The translations under genes and the position numbers were made by a program. From Gracilimonas sp. (GTDB lineage Bacteria; Bacteroidota; Rhodothermia; Balneolales; Balneolaceae): a DNA stretch of 64,000 nucleotides. The stretch lies in NCBI RefSeq assembly GCF_017641085.1, contig NZ_JAEPPI010000003.1, positions 696,894 to 760,893 of the forward strand, given 5' to 3'. Positions 44,548 through 54,109 of the stretch are shown one piece after another (the first letter of the stretch is position 1; each line of letters starts with the position of its first letter). The notes under the pieces are model-generated. The model made no database searches. It saw only the letters and a list, made by a program, of their open reading frames with translations, and had not been told where the DNA came from.

Positions 44548-44941
44548 TGCCGGTCCTGTAATTGCTCTGTTTGATCGCGATGATCAGCATCATTCCAGAG
44601 TAATGGAATTTATGAGAGATTTCAGGGGGAGGCTGATTTCTACCTGGCCGGTTTTAACGGAAGTATCCTACATGCTCGATTTTAACAAAGAAACACAGTT
44701 GAACTTTTTGGATTGGGTAGCGGAAGGGGGTATCGAAGTAGTAAACCTTGAACAGTGGCAATTCATTAAAGTAAAAGAAGTGATAGAGAGGTACGCTGAT
44801 TTACCGGCAGATTTTACGGATGCATCCCTTGTTGTTACGGCCGAGTCTCGCGACCTTGAATCAATTATTACGCTGGACAGTGATTTTGGAGTATATAAAT
44901 TGAGTAACGGCCAATACCTGTCAAACCTATTGGACCAGTAA
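44528..44941 (+). CDS. PIN-domain toxin, VapC-like ribonuclease
   Basis: 137 residues from GTG 44528 (MISTLIDAGPVIALFDRDDQ). The acidic PIN active site is complete: Asp7, Glu45 (LTEVSYML), Asp98 (DFTDASLVV) and Asp117/Asp119 (TLDSDFGVY). Such toxins are magnesium-dependent RNases, often cutting tRNA or rRNA. Paired with the preceding antitoxin. Confidence 0.87.
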   Translation: MISTLIDAGPVIALFDRDDQHHSRVMEFMRDFRGRLISTWPVLTEVSYMLDFNKETQLNFLDWVAEGGIEVVNLEQWQFIKVKEVIERYADLPADFTDASLVVTAESRDLESIITLDSDFGVYKLSNGQYLSNLLDQ

Positions 44942-44960
44942 AATAAACCTTTTTGAGAGG

Positions 44961-44992
44961 TTGGAATAGACAACAAAAAAAGCGTATCTTTA
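44961..44992 (+). promoter_or_regulatory. rpsF operon promoter (TTG-N21-TATCTTTA)
   Basis: TTG at 44961-44963, 21-nt spacer, TATCTTTA at 44985-44992 (one mismatch to TAnnTTTG). A leader of about 70 nt precedes rpsF. Confidence 0.65.
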
Positions 44993-45068
44993 CAGTCTTC
45001 TGTTGCTCGGCAAAGTGCCAGAGCGACTGCTTTCATCTCAGGAAGCAACCAAAGAAAAACATATCAAA

Positions 45069-45455
45069 ATGAGCAAAAACTATTACGAGTTTACCTATAT
45101 CATAAATCCTGTTCTCGAAGAGGATAAGTTCAAAGAAACCGTCGATAAAGTTACCAATCTGATCGAAAAGAACGGCGGAGAAATTGATGAAGTAGATGAG
45201 TGGGGCTTACGTCAGTTCGCATACAACATCGATAAAAAAGGCAGTGGTTATTATGTGAATATGTATTTCACAGCACCCGCTGAAGCTATTGCCAGCGTTG
45301 AACGTCAATTAAGAATCGATGATGACATTCTTCGATACCTAACGCTGAAATATGACGCCAAAATGCTACGTCACCGTGAACTTCAAAAGAAAAATGAAGT
45401 GCCGGATATCTTCGCGATTGAAGATGAAGACGAATCGGAAGAAGACGACGATTAA
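45069..45455 (+). CDS. rpsF: 30S ribosomal protein S6
   Basis: 128 residues from ATG 45069 (MSKNYYEFTYIINPVLEEDK); the frame is open upstream, but that part is leader. S6 motifs: EWGLRQFAYNIDKKGSGYYV and the C-terminal RYLTLKYD. Highly acidic tail (EDEDESEEDDD). S6 binds with S18 in the 30S platform; rpsR follows after 33 bp. Confidence 0.95.
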   Translation: MSKNYYEFTYIINPVLEEDKFKETVDKVTNLIEKNGGEIDEVDEWGLRQFAYNIDKKGSGYYVNMYFTAPAEAIASVERQLRIDDDILRYLTLKYDAKMLRHRELQKKNEVPDIFAIEDEDESEEDDD

Positions 45456-45488
45456 TTAAAGAGAACCCACACCTAAAGATTTTGAATT

Positions 45489-45740
45489 ATGATTAAGAAT
45501 CCATCACATCCAAAGAAAGGTCAACGTAAGGTAAAACAGTGCAAATTTACACGTGCCGGAGTTGAGTACATTGATTACAAAGACGTAGATACTCTCCAGC
45601 GTTTTACTAACGACCAGGGTAAAATTCTCCCTCGACGTGTTACCGGTACCAGTGCAAAGCACCAGCGACAGTTAACAACGGCCGTGAAAAGAGCTCGATT
45701 TTTAGCTCTTATGCCATACGTAGCTGAAAACCTTAGATAA
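45489..45740 (+). CDS. rpsR: 30S ribosomal protein S18
   Basis: 83 residues, basic. S18 core: [40 protein letters not shown] and [20 protein letters not shown]. Forms a dimer with S6 on 16S rRNA. No ssb or priB gene lies between rpsF and rpsR, unlike in Firmicutes and Proteobacteria. Confidence 0.96.
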   Translation: MIKNPSHPKKGQRKVKQCKFTRAGVEYIDYKDVDTLQRFTNDQGKILPRRVTGTSAKHQRQLTTAVKRARFLALMPYVAENLR

Positions 45741-45760
45741 AATTTTAAGTTGACAGAATT

Positions 45761-46207
45761 ATGAAAATCATACTTAGAGAAGACGTAGAAAAATTAGGAC
45801 AGTCCGGCGAAGTTGTTGATGTAAAAGACGGTTACGGACGTAATTACCTGATTCCTCAAGGAAAAGCCGTTATGGCAACCAAAGGAGCGATTCAGGAACT
45901 TGAAAGACTGAAGAAAGAAGCAGCTCGTCAGGCTGAGTTTACCGTTAAGGAAGCTAAAGAACTGGCTAAGCAGCTGGAAGTAACTTCACTTACTATCCCT
46001 GTAACAACCGGTGAAGAAGACAAAATTCACGGAACCGTAACCAATGCTGACATTGCAGCGGCTCTGGAAGAGCGTGAAATTCTTGTTGACAAGAAAGACA
46101 TCTCACTTGATCAGGATGTGAAAGCTCTTGGTGAATACACAGCCACCGTAAACCTTGTTGGAGATCTAAATCCTCAGGTTAAGTTCTGGGTTGTTAAAGA
46201 CGAGTGA
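45761..46207 (+). CDS. rplI: 50S ribosomal protein L9
   Basis: 148 residues. The N-terminal domain has the L9 signature GYGRNYLIPQGKAVMAT, followed by the long connecting helix (AIQELERLKKEAARQAEF) and the C-terminal RNA-binding domain (IHGTVTNADIAAALEE). Last gene of the rpsF-rpsR-rplI unit. Confidence 0.96.
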   Translation: MKIILREDVEKLGQSGEVVDVKDGYGRNYLIPQGKAVMATKGAIQELERLKKEAARQAEFTVKEAKELAKQLEVTSLTIPVTTGEEDKIHGTVTNADIAAALEEREILVDKKDISLDQDVKALGEYTATVNLVGDLNPQVKFWVVKDE

Positions 46208-46395
46208 TAACTTTCTGACTCGATTTCGACACACTAATTTCGGATAAATTGAGTTAGCATTCGTAAGATAAACGGTTGCGCAGTCATCCAAGAACAAACG
46301 TATTTATTACAAGGAAACGTAGTGATGCCGAAATTGATTGAACATACAGATTGCAGATAACAACCGTGACGGCTAACTCAAAGAAATTAGGTTTA

Positions 46396-48303
46396 ATGAA
46401 ATCATCTCAAACACTATTAATGGGGATCATCATCATGATGTTATCCCCATTTTTTATTCACGCCCAAATCCCTGATCCTGTTAAATTCAGCGTTTCGGAA
46501 GCCCCGGAAGAAGTGCTGGCCGGTGAAGTTTTTGAGATAAAAATTGATGCCTCTATCGAAGGTGACTGGCACCTATATTCTATTCTAAACGACAAAGATG
46601 CCGGTCCTTTCCCAACTGAGTTTTCTGCTAAGTCACCCAATTTTGTAATCACCGGTGATGTTCTAGAGTCTGAGGCCGATATTGAATTCGATCCTAATTT
46701 CGAGGCTGAATTAGGTTGGCACAGCAGTTTCGCCAGTTTTACCGTTCCCGTTGCTATCAAAACCAATCAGACAGGATCACAGAATCTGGACATCGAAGTT
46801 TTTTACCAGGTATGTGATGACCGGGTCTGCCTTCCGCCCAAATCAAAATCGATTATTGCGGGAGTAACGGTAACCGGGATTTCAGAAAGTCCTGTTGAAC
46901 AAGCTGTTTATAAAGAAGAGTCGGGTACAGCAGGCGGTGAAATAAAAGAATCATCGTTGGGTGGAGACGGGATTTTCTCTTTTATTTGGGTGGCTATTCT
47001 GGCCGGATTTGCAGCCTTGCTTACACCATGTGTCTTTCCCATGATTCCATTAACCGTTTCATATTTCTCTAAACAGGAAGGTTCAGGGAAGGGAATTGGA
47101 GGTGCTGTTTTATTCGGAATCGCTATTGTCATCACTTTTACGATTCTGGGTGTTTTGCTTGCGGCTATTTTCGGAGTATCGGGTGCTCAGAATTTTGCTT
47201 CCAATCCATGGGTGAACCTGTTTATTGCTTTTGTGTTGGTGGCTTTTGCCTTCAGTTTGTTGGGGATGTATGAACTGCGATTACCTCATCAGTTAACAAA
47301 CTGGCTGAACCGGCAAAGTAATGAGAGCTCCGGAATAGCCGGTATATTATTTATGGCACTCACGATCAGCGCGGTTTCATTTTCATGTACTGCACCCTTT
47401 GTGGGCGGTGTGTTTGCTGCAACTACCGGAGGAGAATGGTTCTACCCCATCATTGGGATGATTGGGTTTTCAGCCGCATTTGCGAGCCCTTTTGTGATCC
47501 TGGCCATTTTCCCCAAATGGATGGAATCGTTACCCAAAAGCGGCTCATGGATGAATATTGTAAAAGTATTGCTGGGTTTTATAGAACTTGCTGCAGCTTT
47601 TAAATTCCTTTCCAATGTGGATTTGGTTTGGGAGTGGGGAGTTGTTTCCCGTCCGTTAACCATCGCCGCTTGGATTGCCATTTTCTTACTCACCGGTTTA
47701 TACCTGCTGGGCACGTACTCGCTAAAGCATGAGCAAAAGCCTGAAAGTATTTCTACCGGAAGAATGCTGCTTTCGATTCCTTTTCTGCTGTTCAGTTTCT
47801 ACTTAATTCCGGGACTGTTGGGTTCTTCACTGGGCATCTGGGATGCATTCCTTCCACCAAAACAAGCTACGGATGTAAGTTTAGTGGCATCAATCGGAAC
47901 AACTCCGGGCTCGGGAGCTACTACCAGTGCGGATGAAGGCTGGTCAAAAGATTATGAAGCCTCCCGGGAGGCCGCAAAAGAAGCAGGGATACCTGTTTTC
48001 ATCGACTTCACGGGTTATACCTGCACCAACTGCCGGGCTATGGAATCAAATATCTTTCCGCTGGAAGAAGTTGTACAACGCTTTGATCAAATGGAGCTGG
48101 TCAAGCTCTACACTGATGGCGGTCCGGATGGGCCGGAAAATCAGATGTTCCAGTTTGAGTTGACCGGAAACGTAGCCCTTCCAACTTACGCTATTGTTGA
48201 TCCTGAATCGGGGCGGGTAATTACCCAAAGTTTAGGGTACAGTAAGAAAGATGAGTTTGTGGCATTTCTGGATCGCGGACTTCAGGCATTTAATAATCGC
48301 TGA
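46396..48303 (+). CDS. thiol:disulfide interchange protein DsbD
   Basis: 635 residues from ATG 46396 (MKSSQTLLMGIIIMMLSPFF, signal peptide); the TTG at 46351 is too far upstream. Three parts: a periplasmic N-terminal domain with Cys pair VCDDRVC, a central eight-helix domain with the essential cysteines in LTPCVFPMIPLTVSY and SFSCTAPFVGG, and a C-terminal thioredoxin domain with CTNC (FTGYTCTNCRAME). It carries electrons from cytoplasmic thioredoxin to periplasmic thiol proteins, e.g. for cytochrome c maturation. Domain order and length match DsbD. Confidence 0.93.
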   Translation: MKSSQTLLMGIIIMMLSPFFIHAQIPDPVKFSVSEAPEEVLAGEVFEIKIDASIEGDWHLYSILNDKDAGPFPTEFSAKSPNFVITGDVLESEADIEFDPNFEAELGWHSSFASFTVPVAIKTNQTGSQNLDIEVFYQVCDDRVCLPPKSKSIIAGVTVTGISESPVEQAVYKEESGTAGGEIKESSLGGDGIFSFIWVAILAGFAALLTPCVFPMIPLTVSYFSKQEGSGKGIGGAVLFGIAIVITFTILGVLLAAIFGVSGAQNFASNPWVNLFIAFVLVAFAFSLLGMYELRLPHQLTNWLNRQSNESSGIAGILFMALTISAVSFSCTAPFVGGVFAATTGGEWFYPIIGMIGFSAAFASPFVILAIFPKWMESLPKSGSWMNIVKVLLGFIELAAAFKFLSNVDLVWEWGVVSRPLTIAAWIAIFLLTGLYLLGTYSLKHEQKPESISTGRMLLSIPFLLFSFYLIPGLLGSSLGIWDAFLPPKQATDVSLVASIGTTPGSGATTSADEGWSKDYEASREAAKEAGIPVFIDFTGYTCTNCRAMESNIFPLEEVVQRFDQMELVKLYTDGGPDGPENQMFQFELTGNVALPTYAIVDPESGRVITQSLGYSKKDEFVAFLDRGLQAFNNR

Positions 48304-48418
48304 TTGTTGACCCTTTCCGCGGAAAGCTTTAGCCTTAATCACACCCAAATAAATGTAAATCCCTCTGGCTGCACCTGCGACCCAAACATTCGTTCATTAT
48401 CTGGCCTGCACACTACTG

Positions 48419-51400
48419 TTGTGCTTCGCAAGTTTGGGTTCTGTACATGGGCAGACGCCTGTTGATCAGCAAAAATTACTGCAATCCTTTGACCCGGATT
48501 CCTCCTATTTTTTAGGGGAGTGGGTGATTCCATCAAGCATCAATATTACTGCCGATGGAACGGAGCTTAGCTCAGAAAAATGGACTTTTGATGAACAATC
48601 AGGATTGCTTTCTTTTCGGGAAAATAATCTTCCCGATTACAGGCAGGTAGTAGTTCGCTATCAGGAATTTCCTTTTACTATTTCCAGAACCTATCAACCC
48701 CGGAAACCGATAGAACTGGATAGTACGTTATTTGCTGATCCGGATTCTCTGGAAGAAGAAATTGCAAGCCGGCAACGGCAACCCGGTTTAGCTGAATCCA
48801 ATCTAAGGCAATCGGGAAGCTTGAGCAGAGGCATTATTGTAGGTTCCAATCAGGATTTTGCGCTCGAGAGCGGATTGAATTTTGAACTCAGCGGAGCCCT
48901 GACCGAGAATATAAACATCAACGCCTCTTTAACCGATCAAAGCATTCCCATTCAGCCCGATGGTACCACGCAAAACCTCCGGGAATTTGATAAGGTGTTT
49001 ATTCAGGTGGAAGCTCCGAACACAACAGTGGAAATGGGGGATGTGGACATCAGCCTGGAACAAAGTACGTTTGCCCGACTCAACAGAAGGCTTCAGGGAG
49101 CCACCGGATATGTGAATTCGGACTATGGCGATTATACCGGTGCGGCTTCGGTGGTGAGGGGTACTTATAAACCCATGAGTTTTTCAGGACAAGATGGGTT
49201 TCAGGGGCCCTACCGGCTAACCGGCCGTAACGATCAGGAGTTTGTGATTATCCTTGCCGGAACCGAGCGGGTTTATGTAAACGGACAACAGGTGCAAAGG
49301 GGAGCAGAGCATGACTATATTATCGACTATGGCTTAGGGGAAGTCACCTTCACCAACAACCTGCTTATCAAAGATGAAACCCGAATTGTGATTGAGTATG
49401 AGTATGTAGATCAGGATTTCAACCGAACGATGGTGGCTGCAGAAGGCGGCGGGGATTTTTTAGATGGGAGAATGAAGGTTGGAGCATCGGTCATACGCCA
49501 GGCAGACGGTGATGACCTCTTGTCTCAACAAGTGCTCACCCAAAGTGATATTGAATTACTTCAGGATGTTGGAGATGACCTTGGTGACGCGGTAGTAAAC
49601 GGAGCCCGGATAGCTACCGAAGATGAGCGGGATCGGTTCGTTATGTATGCAGAGATTGATACAGTTTTGGAAGGGCAAAGCTATACGATCTACCAAAATC
49701 AGCCCGGCTCGGAAGATGCAATTTACAGGGTGCAATTTACTAATGTAGGAGAAGGAGAGGGCAGCTACCGCCGGGTGAGCAGTCAGGTAAATGGCTTATT
49801 ATATGAATGGGTTGGTCCCGGGCTTGGCAGTTATGAGCCATTTCGCCAGCTTCCGGCTCCCCAAAAACAACAAATGGCAGCTATTTATGGCAGCTTCAAT
49901 GTCAGTGACAATATTCAGTTATTCGGGGAATGGGCGGCCAGTGATTTTGATGCGAACCGTTTTTCCTCTCTTGATGACGCCAATAATACAGATATGGCTT
50001 ATGAATCCGGTTTGAGGATTTCGGAAGCAAATTCAGCAATTGGCAAAATTAATGCATCTGTGAGCAGAAGATATTCAGGTAGGAGATTTCAGTTTTTTGA
50101 ACGCACCCGAGACGTTGAGTTTGACCGCAAGTGGAATATCACCCGAACCGGAGAAAGCAAGGAAGTGATCAATCAGGCGAGTTTGAGTGTGAGCCCAACC
50201 GGGCAAACAACAATTGGGGGTGAGCTGGGAATTGTTGAAAGGGATCGGTTTTATGGGGTTCGTCAGGCTTCATTCATCTCAAGTTCGGAAGAAGGAATCA
50301 TGGATGTGAGTTACAGGCAGGATTGGGTAAAAAGTGAAGATGAAGTTTTGAATCAGAATGGGAACTGGTTTAGACACAACGGGTCTTTAAGTAAAGGATT
50401 TGATGCCGGTTCAACTCTTATTACGCCCTATGTGTCCTTCGAGCAAGAGAACAGGGAGCAACGTAACGCCCAAACAGATTCACTCACCCAACTTTCTCGG
50501 AACTTCTATGATGTGGGGCCGGGATTACGGGTAACATTTTCAGATCTGGAACTGGATGCATCTGTAGCATATCGGGAAGAGGAGGGCGTGATCGATAATC
50601 GGCTGCAGGATGAAGCCAGAGCCATTGAGCAGCGATACCGGGTAAGCTACCGGCCCGGCAGTAATTTTGGGACTACCAACGAAGTGCGACTGAGGGATAA
50701 ACAGTTCACCGAAGCTTTTGAAGCAGAAGGTGGGAGAAATCGTCAGGGCTTGCTTATTAAATCGGTTACAAACTATTCAACCAATAATGAGTTGCTGGAT
50801 GGGGAGTTTTTCTACGAGGCTAACACTCAGCGGCGTGCTTTATTACAGGAAACCTATATTGAAGTAGGTCCTGAAATTGGGCAGTATGTATGGGATGATC
50901 TGAACGGAGACGGCACTCAACAGGTGGATGAGTTTTTCCTGGAAGTGAGCCCTAATGAAGGAACGTTCATTCGCCAGTTTTTACCCTCCGATGAGTTGTT
51001 GCCGGTCATAGACTTGAATGCCCGGTTGCTTAATACTATTCAGCCTTTAGTCTTTTTGGAGGAAGGAAGCTGGCTTCGTGAAATCAGGTTAAGATCGAGA
51101 ATAGACATTACCGAAAATTCTACAACCCGTGATTTGGCCGATGTTTATTTGCTGAAGCTGAGCTCGTTCCGAAATGACTCCAACACCGTGCAGGGCAGGC
51201 TGCTTTGGGAAAAAGAATTAAATCTATTGAATGGAGTGAATCGAGCCGACCTGCGCCTGGGATATTCACAAAACCGGAGCCTGAATCAGAGAAGTACCGA
51301 GTCGATTGAAAGCTACACCGACTTAACGTACCTGAATACGGCATTAGATATTACCGATCGCATTCGGATTTCCCTTGATGCTTTGGGAAGTACAAACCGA

Positions 51401-51841
51401 AGCGAAAGCAGCCGGCTCCAAAACAGAAATTATGACATCAGAACGCTTTCCTTTAAACCTGGGATAAACGGGACCATCAACCGATCCTGGAATGCAGGGC
51501 TGGAAATTTCTTATGCCCGAAAAGAAGACCGGTTTCCAGAGGAGAATGTAACAGCTGATTTACTGAAAGTTTCGACCACACACCGAACCTTTCTGTGGAG
51601 AAAACTTCAATCCAACCTTCGACTGGAATTACGAAATACGACAGTGAATGGAAGTTCATCGTCGTATGGAAACTATGAGCTGACGGAGGGAACAGGGGAG
51701 GGGACGAATCTGATATGGTCGCTCAATAGTACATACCGTGCAAGTAATTTAATTCGGATAAGTTTTAATTATGACGGGAGAACCGTCTCAGACCGTGCTG
51801 CCATACATACTATAAAATTAGTTATGAGTGCAACTTTTTGA
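48419..51841 (+). CDS. large predicted outer-membrane protein, start region disturbed
   Basis: 1,140 residues from TTG 48419, the first standard start in frame. The frame is open for 20 further codons upstream and encodes a hydrophobic segment (YLACTLLLCFASLGSVHGQ) that reads like a signal peptide. An in-frame ATG at 48353 is directly followed by TAA, so the natural start appears broken or mis-sequenced. The mature protein is beta-rich with repeated pairs of strands (NINASLTDQSIPIQPDGTTQ, VEMGDVDISLEQSTFARLNR), an EF-hand-like DLNGDGTQQVDEFF around residue 840, and a C-terminal phenylalanine after a beta strand. This suggests a beta-barrel outer-membrane protein. Function not recognised. Confidence 0.72.
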   Translation: MCFASLGSVHGQTPVDQQKLLQSFDPDSSYFLGEWVIPSSINITADGTELSSEKWTFDEQSGLLSFRENNLPDYRQVVVRYQEFPFTISRTYQPRKPIELDSTLFADPDSLEEEIASRQRQPGLAESNLRQSGSLSRGIIVGSNQDFALESGLNFELSGALTENININASLTDQSIPIQPDGTTQNLREFDKVFIQVEAPNTTVEMGDVDISLEQSTFARLNRRLQGATGYVNSDYGDYTGAASVVRGTYKPMSFSGQDGFQGPYRLTGRNDQEFVIILAGTERVYVNGQQVQRGAEHDYIIDYGLGEVTFTNNLLIKDETRIVIEYEYVDQDFNRTMVAAEGGGDFLDGRMKVGASVIRQADGDDLLSQQVLTQSDIELLQDVGDDLGDAVVNGARIATEDERDRFVMYAEIDTVLEGQSYTIYQNQPGSEDAIYRVQFTNVGEGEGSYRRVSSQVNGLLYEWVGPGLGSYEPFRQLPAPQKQQMAAIYGSFNVSDNIQLFGEWAASDFDANRFSSLDDANNTDMAYESGLRISEANSAIGKINASVSRRYSGRRFQFFERTRDVEFDRKWNITRTGESKEVINQASLSVSPTGQTTIGGELGIVERDRFYGVRQASFISSSEEGIMDVSYRQDWVKSEDEVLNQNGNWFRHNGSLSKGFDAGSTLITPYVSFEQENREQRNAQTDSLTQLSRNFYDVGPGLRVTFSDLELDASVAYREEEGVIDNRLQDEARAIEQRYRVSYRPGSNFGTTNEVRLRDKQFTEAFEAEGGRNRQGLLIKSVTNYSTNNELLDGEFFYEANTQRRALLQETYIEVGPEIGQYVWDDLNGDGTQQVDEFFLEVSPNEGTFIRQFLPSDELLPVIDLNARLLNTIQPLVFLEEGSWLREIRLRSRIDITENSTTRDLADVYLLKLSSFRNDSNTVQGRLLWEKELNLLNGVNRADLRLGYSQNRSLNQRSTESIESYTDLTYLNTALDITDRIRISLDALGSTNRSESSRLQNRNYDIRTLSFKPGINGTINRSWNAGLEISYARKEDRFPEENVTADLLKVSTTHRTFLWRKLQSNLRLELRNTTVNGSSSSYGNYELTEGTGEGTNLIWSLNSTYRASNLIRISFNYDGRTVSDRAAIHTIKLVMSATF

Positions 51842-52010
51842 TAAAACTCCTTAAAAATCTGTAAGTTAAAGGAGTGAATCGGAAAGTGGGTAACATTACG
51901 TAAAAATGACTTTTTAAGACGGATGTTACTTTGACATTTAGTATAAAATGAACTATTCTTTCGCTTCATTAATCTTAGCCTTTAACAATTAAACTATTAG
52001 TGGAGTAGAC

Positions 52011-52730
52011 ATGATATCGTCGATTGCTCTTTTTCTCTTACAAGCCCCTGCTGACGAAGGGTTTTTTAATGTCGTAGTAGCAAAATTTAACGAAGGTAAT
52101 GAAGGTGGATGGATGTGGCCCGTACTGGTTACATTGATCCTCGGTCTCGCCATTTTTCTTGAGCGGATCATTACTCTCAACCTTGCTGACATCAACACAC
52201 GTAAATTTATCGTTAACGTACAAGAAGCTCTTCAAGACGGTGGTATCGAAGCTGCTGAAGAACTTTGTGCACAAACCCGAGGTCCTGTAGCGTCAGTTTT
52301 TCAAGCTGGTTTAATGCGTTCTCACGAAGGTATTGAAGCCGCCGAAAAAGCAATTTCAGCCTACGGCTCTATTGAAATGAGCTTCCTCGAGCGCGGCCTT
52401 GTATGGTTATCACTTTTCATTGCAATTGCTCCGCTATTCGGATTCCTTGGTACCGTAGTAGGTATGATTGAGGCTTTCGATGATATTGAAGCTGCAGCTG
52501 ATATTTCACCAAGTATTGTTGCCGGTGGTATTAAGACAGCTCTTTTGACAACCGCCGGAGGTTTGATTGCGGGTATTATTCTTCAAATTGGATACAACTA
52601 TTGCGTGTCTAAAATTGACCGACTGATTGCAGAAATGGAAGAAAGTTCAATCACCCTGATTGACTCCATTATTATGCTGAATGAAGGAAAAGATTTAGTT
52701 CCTCCATCTACCAGCGACACTGACGCATAA
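52011..52730 (+). CDS. exbB: ExbB/TolQ/MotA-type proton channel protein
   Basis: 239 residues, three membrane helices (about 36-55, 128-150, 166-190). The MotA/TolQ/ExbB domain includes LVWLSLFIAIAPLFGFLGTV, the family motif APLFGFLGTVVGMIEAF, and ISPSIVAGGIKTALLTTAGG. It forms the pentameric stator with ExbD that uses proton motive force to drive TonB. It is the first gene of a four-gene unit. Confidence 0.93.
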   Translation: MISSIALFLLQAPADEGFFNVVVAKFNEGNEGGWMWPVLVTLILGLAIFLERIITLNLADINTRKFIVNVQEALQDGGIEAAEELCAQTRGPVASVFQAGLMRSHEGIEAAEKAISAYGSIEMSFLERGLVWLSLFIAIAPLFGFLGTVVGMIEAFDDIEAAADISPSIVAGGIKTALLTTAGGLIAGIILQIGYNYCVSKIDRLIAEMEESSITLIDSIIMLNEGKDLVPPSTSDTDA

Positions 52731-52761
52731 TTAGAATCCAAACAATAAAAAGGATATAGAT

Positions 52762-53028
52762 ATGGTTGCAATTAGTGTCGGACTTGCTCTCGGGTTAATC
52801 GTTCTCGGTGTGGTCACTATGGCCGGTGCCGGAGTACGAAGCCTGGTAATGGGCAAGCAGGACTACAAAAAGATTGGAATGATGGCCATCCCATTTGTTG
52901 TCTTCGGAATTGCATATGCAATATCCGGCGAGTTTTCTGATGCCGGAGTGATGACAGCAGCTCTAATGATGCTTGGTATGGTTGCAGCGATAGTCCTTAC
53001 CGGACTTCGCGGAACATTTAAGTTTTAG
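52762..53028 (+). CDS. 88-residue membrane protein between exbB and exbD
   Basis: Three hydrophobic helices (about 2-23, 38-56, 64-82) with short polar loops (MGKQDYKKIGMM). No family that I recognise. It starts 31 bp after exbB and ends 12 bp before exbD, so it must be co-expressed and may be an accessory part of the ExbB-ExbD motor. Confidence 0.7.
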   Translation: MVAISVGLALGLIVLGVVTMAGAGVRSLVMGKQDYKKIGMMAIPFVVFGIAYAISGEFSDAGVMTAALMMLGMVAAIVLTGLRGTFKF

Positions 53029-53040
53029 TAGGAACGCAAT

Positions 53041-53583
53041 ATGCTACTTAAAAAAAGAAAAAGAGAAAGTGCGGAGATCAATGGATCTTCCATGGCCGAT
53101 ATCGCCTTTCTCTTGCTGATCTTCTTTCTGGTAACAACAACGATTAACGTTGATACCGGAATTGGGTTGGTGCTACCTCCACCATTGGAAGATGATGTGG
53201 AACCACCACCCATTAAAGAAAGAAACCTGATGAATATTCTTGTAAATCAGGAAGGACGAATTGTGATGGACGAAGAATTCTATCAACTTGGTGAAGTAAA
53301 AGCTCGGTTGATTGAGTTCATTAAGAATCCAACACAAGATCCGAATCTGGCTGAAACTCCCGACTTGGCGATTGTTTCTATCAGAACCCAACGCGAAACT
53401 CCTTACCGCATTTATGTTGATATGTTAGATGAGGTAATGGGCGCTTACAAGGATCTTAGAGACGAAGCTTCAAGGGCTAATTATGGTGTTCCATATGGCG
53501 CTCTCGAAGAAGACAGTCCTCAGCAAGAGCAGGTAAAGGATATGTATCCGAAGAAAATCTCAATAGCAGAACCTAACGAATAA
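53041..53583 (+). CDS. exbD: ExbD/TolR family protein (first copy)
   Basis: 180 residues. One helix near the N-terminus with the essential Asp in SMADIAFLLLIFFLVTTTIN, then a periplasmic domain starting with a Pro-rich PPPLEDDVEPPP linker. The C-terminal 50 residues extend beyond ExbD of E. coli (141). Works with ExbB and the second ExbD as a heteromeric proton-driven motor. Confidence 0.92.
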   Translation: MLLKKRKRESAEINGSSMADIAFLLLIFFLVTTTINVDTGIGLVLPPPLEDDVEPPPIKERNLMNILVNQEGRIVMDEEFYQLGEVKARLIEFIKNPTQDPNLAETPDLAIVSIRTQRETPYRIYVDMLDEVMGAYKDLRDEASRANYGVPYGALEEDSPQQEQVKDMYPKKISIAEPNE

Positions 53584-53589
53584 TCTATC

Positions 53590-54036
53590 ATGGCTCATTT
53601 TAAAAAGAAGAATGCAGGCAGTAAGCAGGAAGTGCCAACTTCCGCCATGCCGGATGTTGTATTTATGTTACTCTTCTTCTTTATGGTAACCACCGTATTG
53701 AGAGAAGTGACATTAAAGGTTCGTGTTAATCTTACCCAGGCCGAAAACATTGAAAAGATTGAGCAAAAGCGACTTCTTTCCTATGTATATATCGGGCCGG
53801 AACGACTTCCGGGTAATAAACTTGGTGAAGATAAGGTTCAGATTGATGATGCTATCGTTGAAGATATTGGCGGAATAAGAACGCTGATGTACGACAAGCT
53901 TCGCGAACAGCCTAAATTAATTGTGTCTTTACGTGTGGATGAGAACTCCGAGTTCGGACTTCTCACCGACGTTCAGGAAGAATTGAAGCAGGCCAGCACG
54001 TTTCGTATAAACTACTCTACACGTCGCGAACCTTAA
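53590..54036 (+). CDS. exbD: ExbD/TolR family protein (second copy)
   Basis: 148 residues. Helix with the conserved Asp in SAMPDVVFMLLFFFMVTTVL, then a periplasmic domain ending in a basic tail (FRINYSTRREP). 6 bp after the first exbD. Two ExbD proteins per ExbB are common in Bacteroidota-type operons. Confidence 0.92.
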   Translation: MAHFKKKNAGSKQEVPTSAMPDVVFMLLFFFMVTTVLREVTLKVRVNLTQAENIEKIEQKRLLSYVYIGPERLPGNKLGEDKVQIDDAIVEDIGGIRTLMYDKLREQPKLIVSLRVDENSEFGLLTDVQEELKQASTFRINYSTRREP

Positions 54037-54054
54037 TTATATTTTTTAAAGATT

Positions 54055-54091
54055 AAGGCAGCTGTACCCAGTGGTGCAGGTGCCTTTTTTT
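54055..54091 (+). terminator. intrinsic terminator of the exbB-exbD unit
   Basis: AAGGCA-G-CTGTACC (54055-54068), loop CAGT, GGTGCAG-G-TGCCTT (54073-54086) with one internal G/G mismatch, then a T run to 54091. thiL begins 19 bp later. Confidence 0.88.
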
Positions 54092-54109
54092 ATTTTAACC
54101 CCTCTCTTT

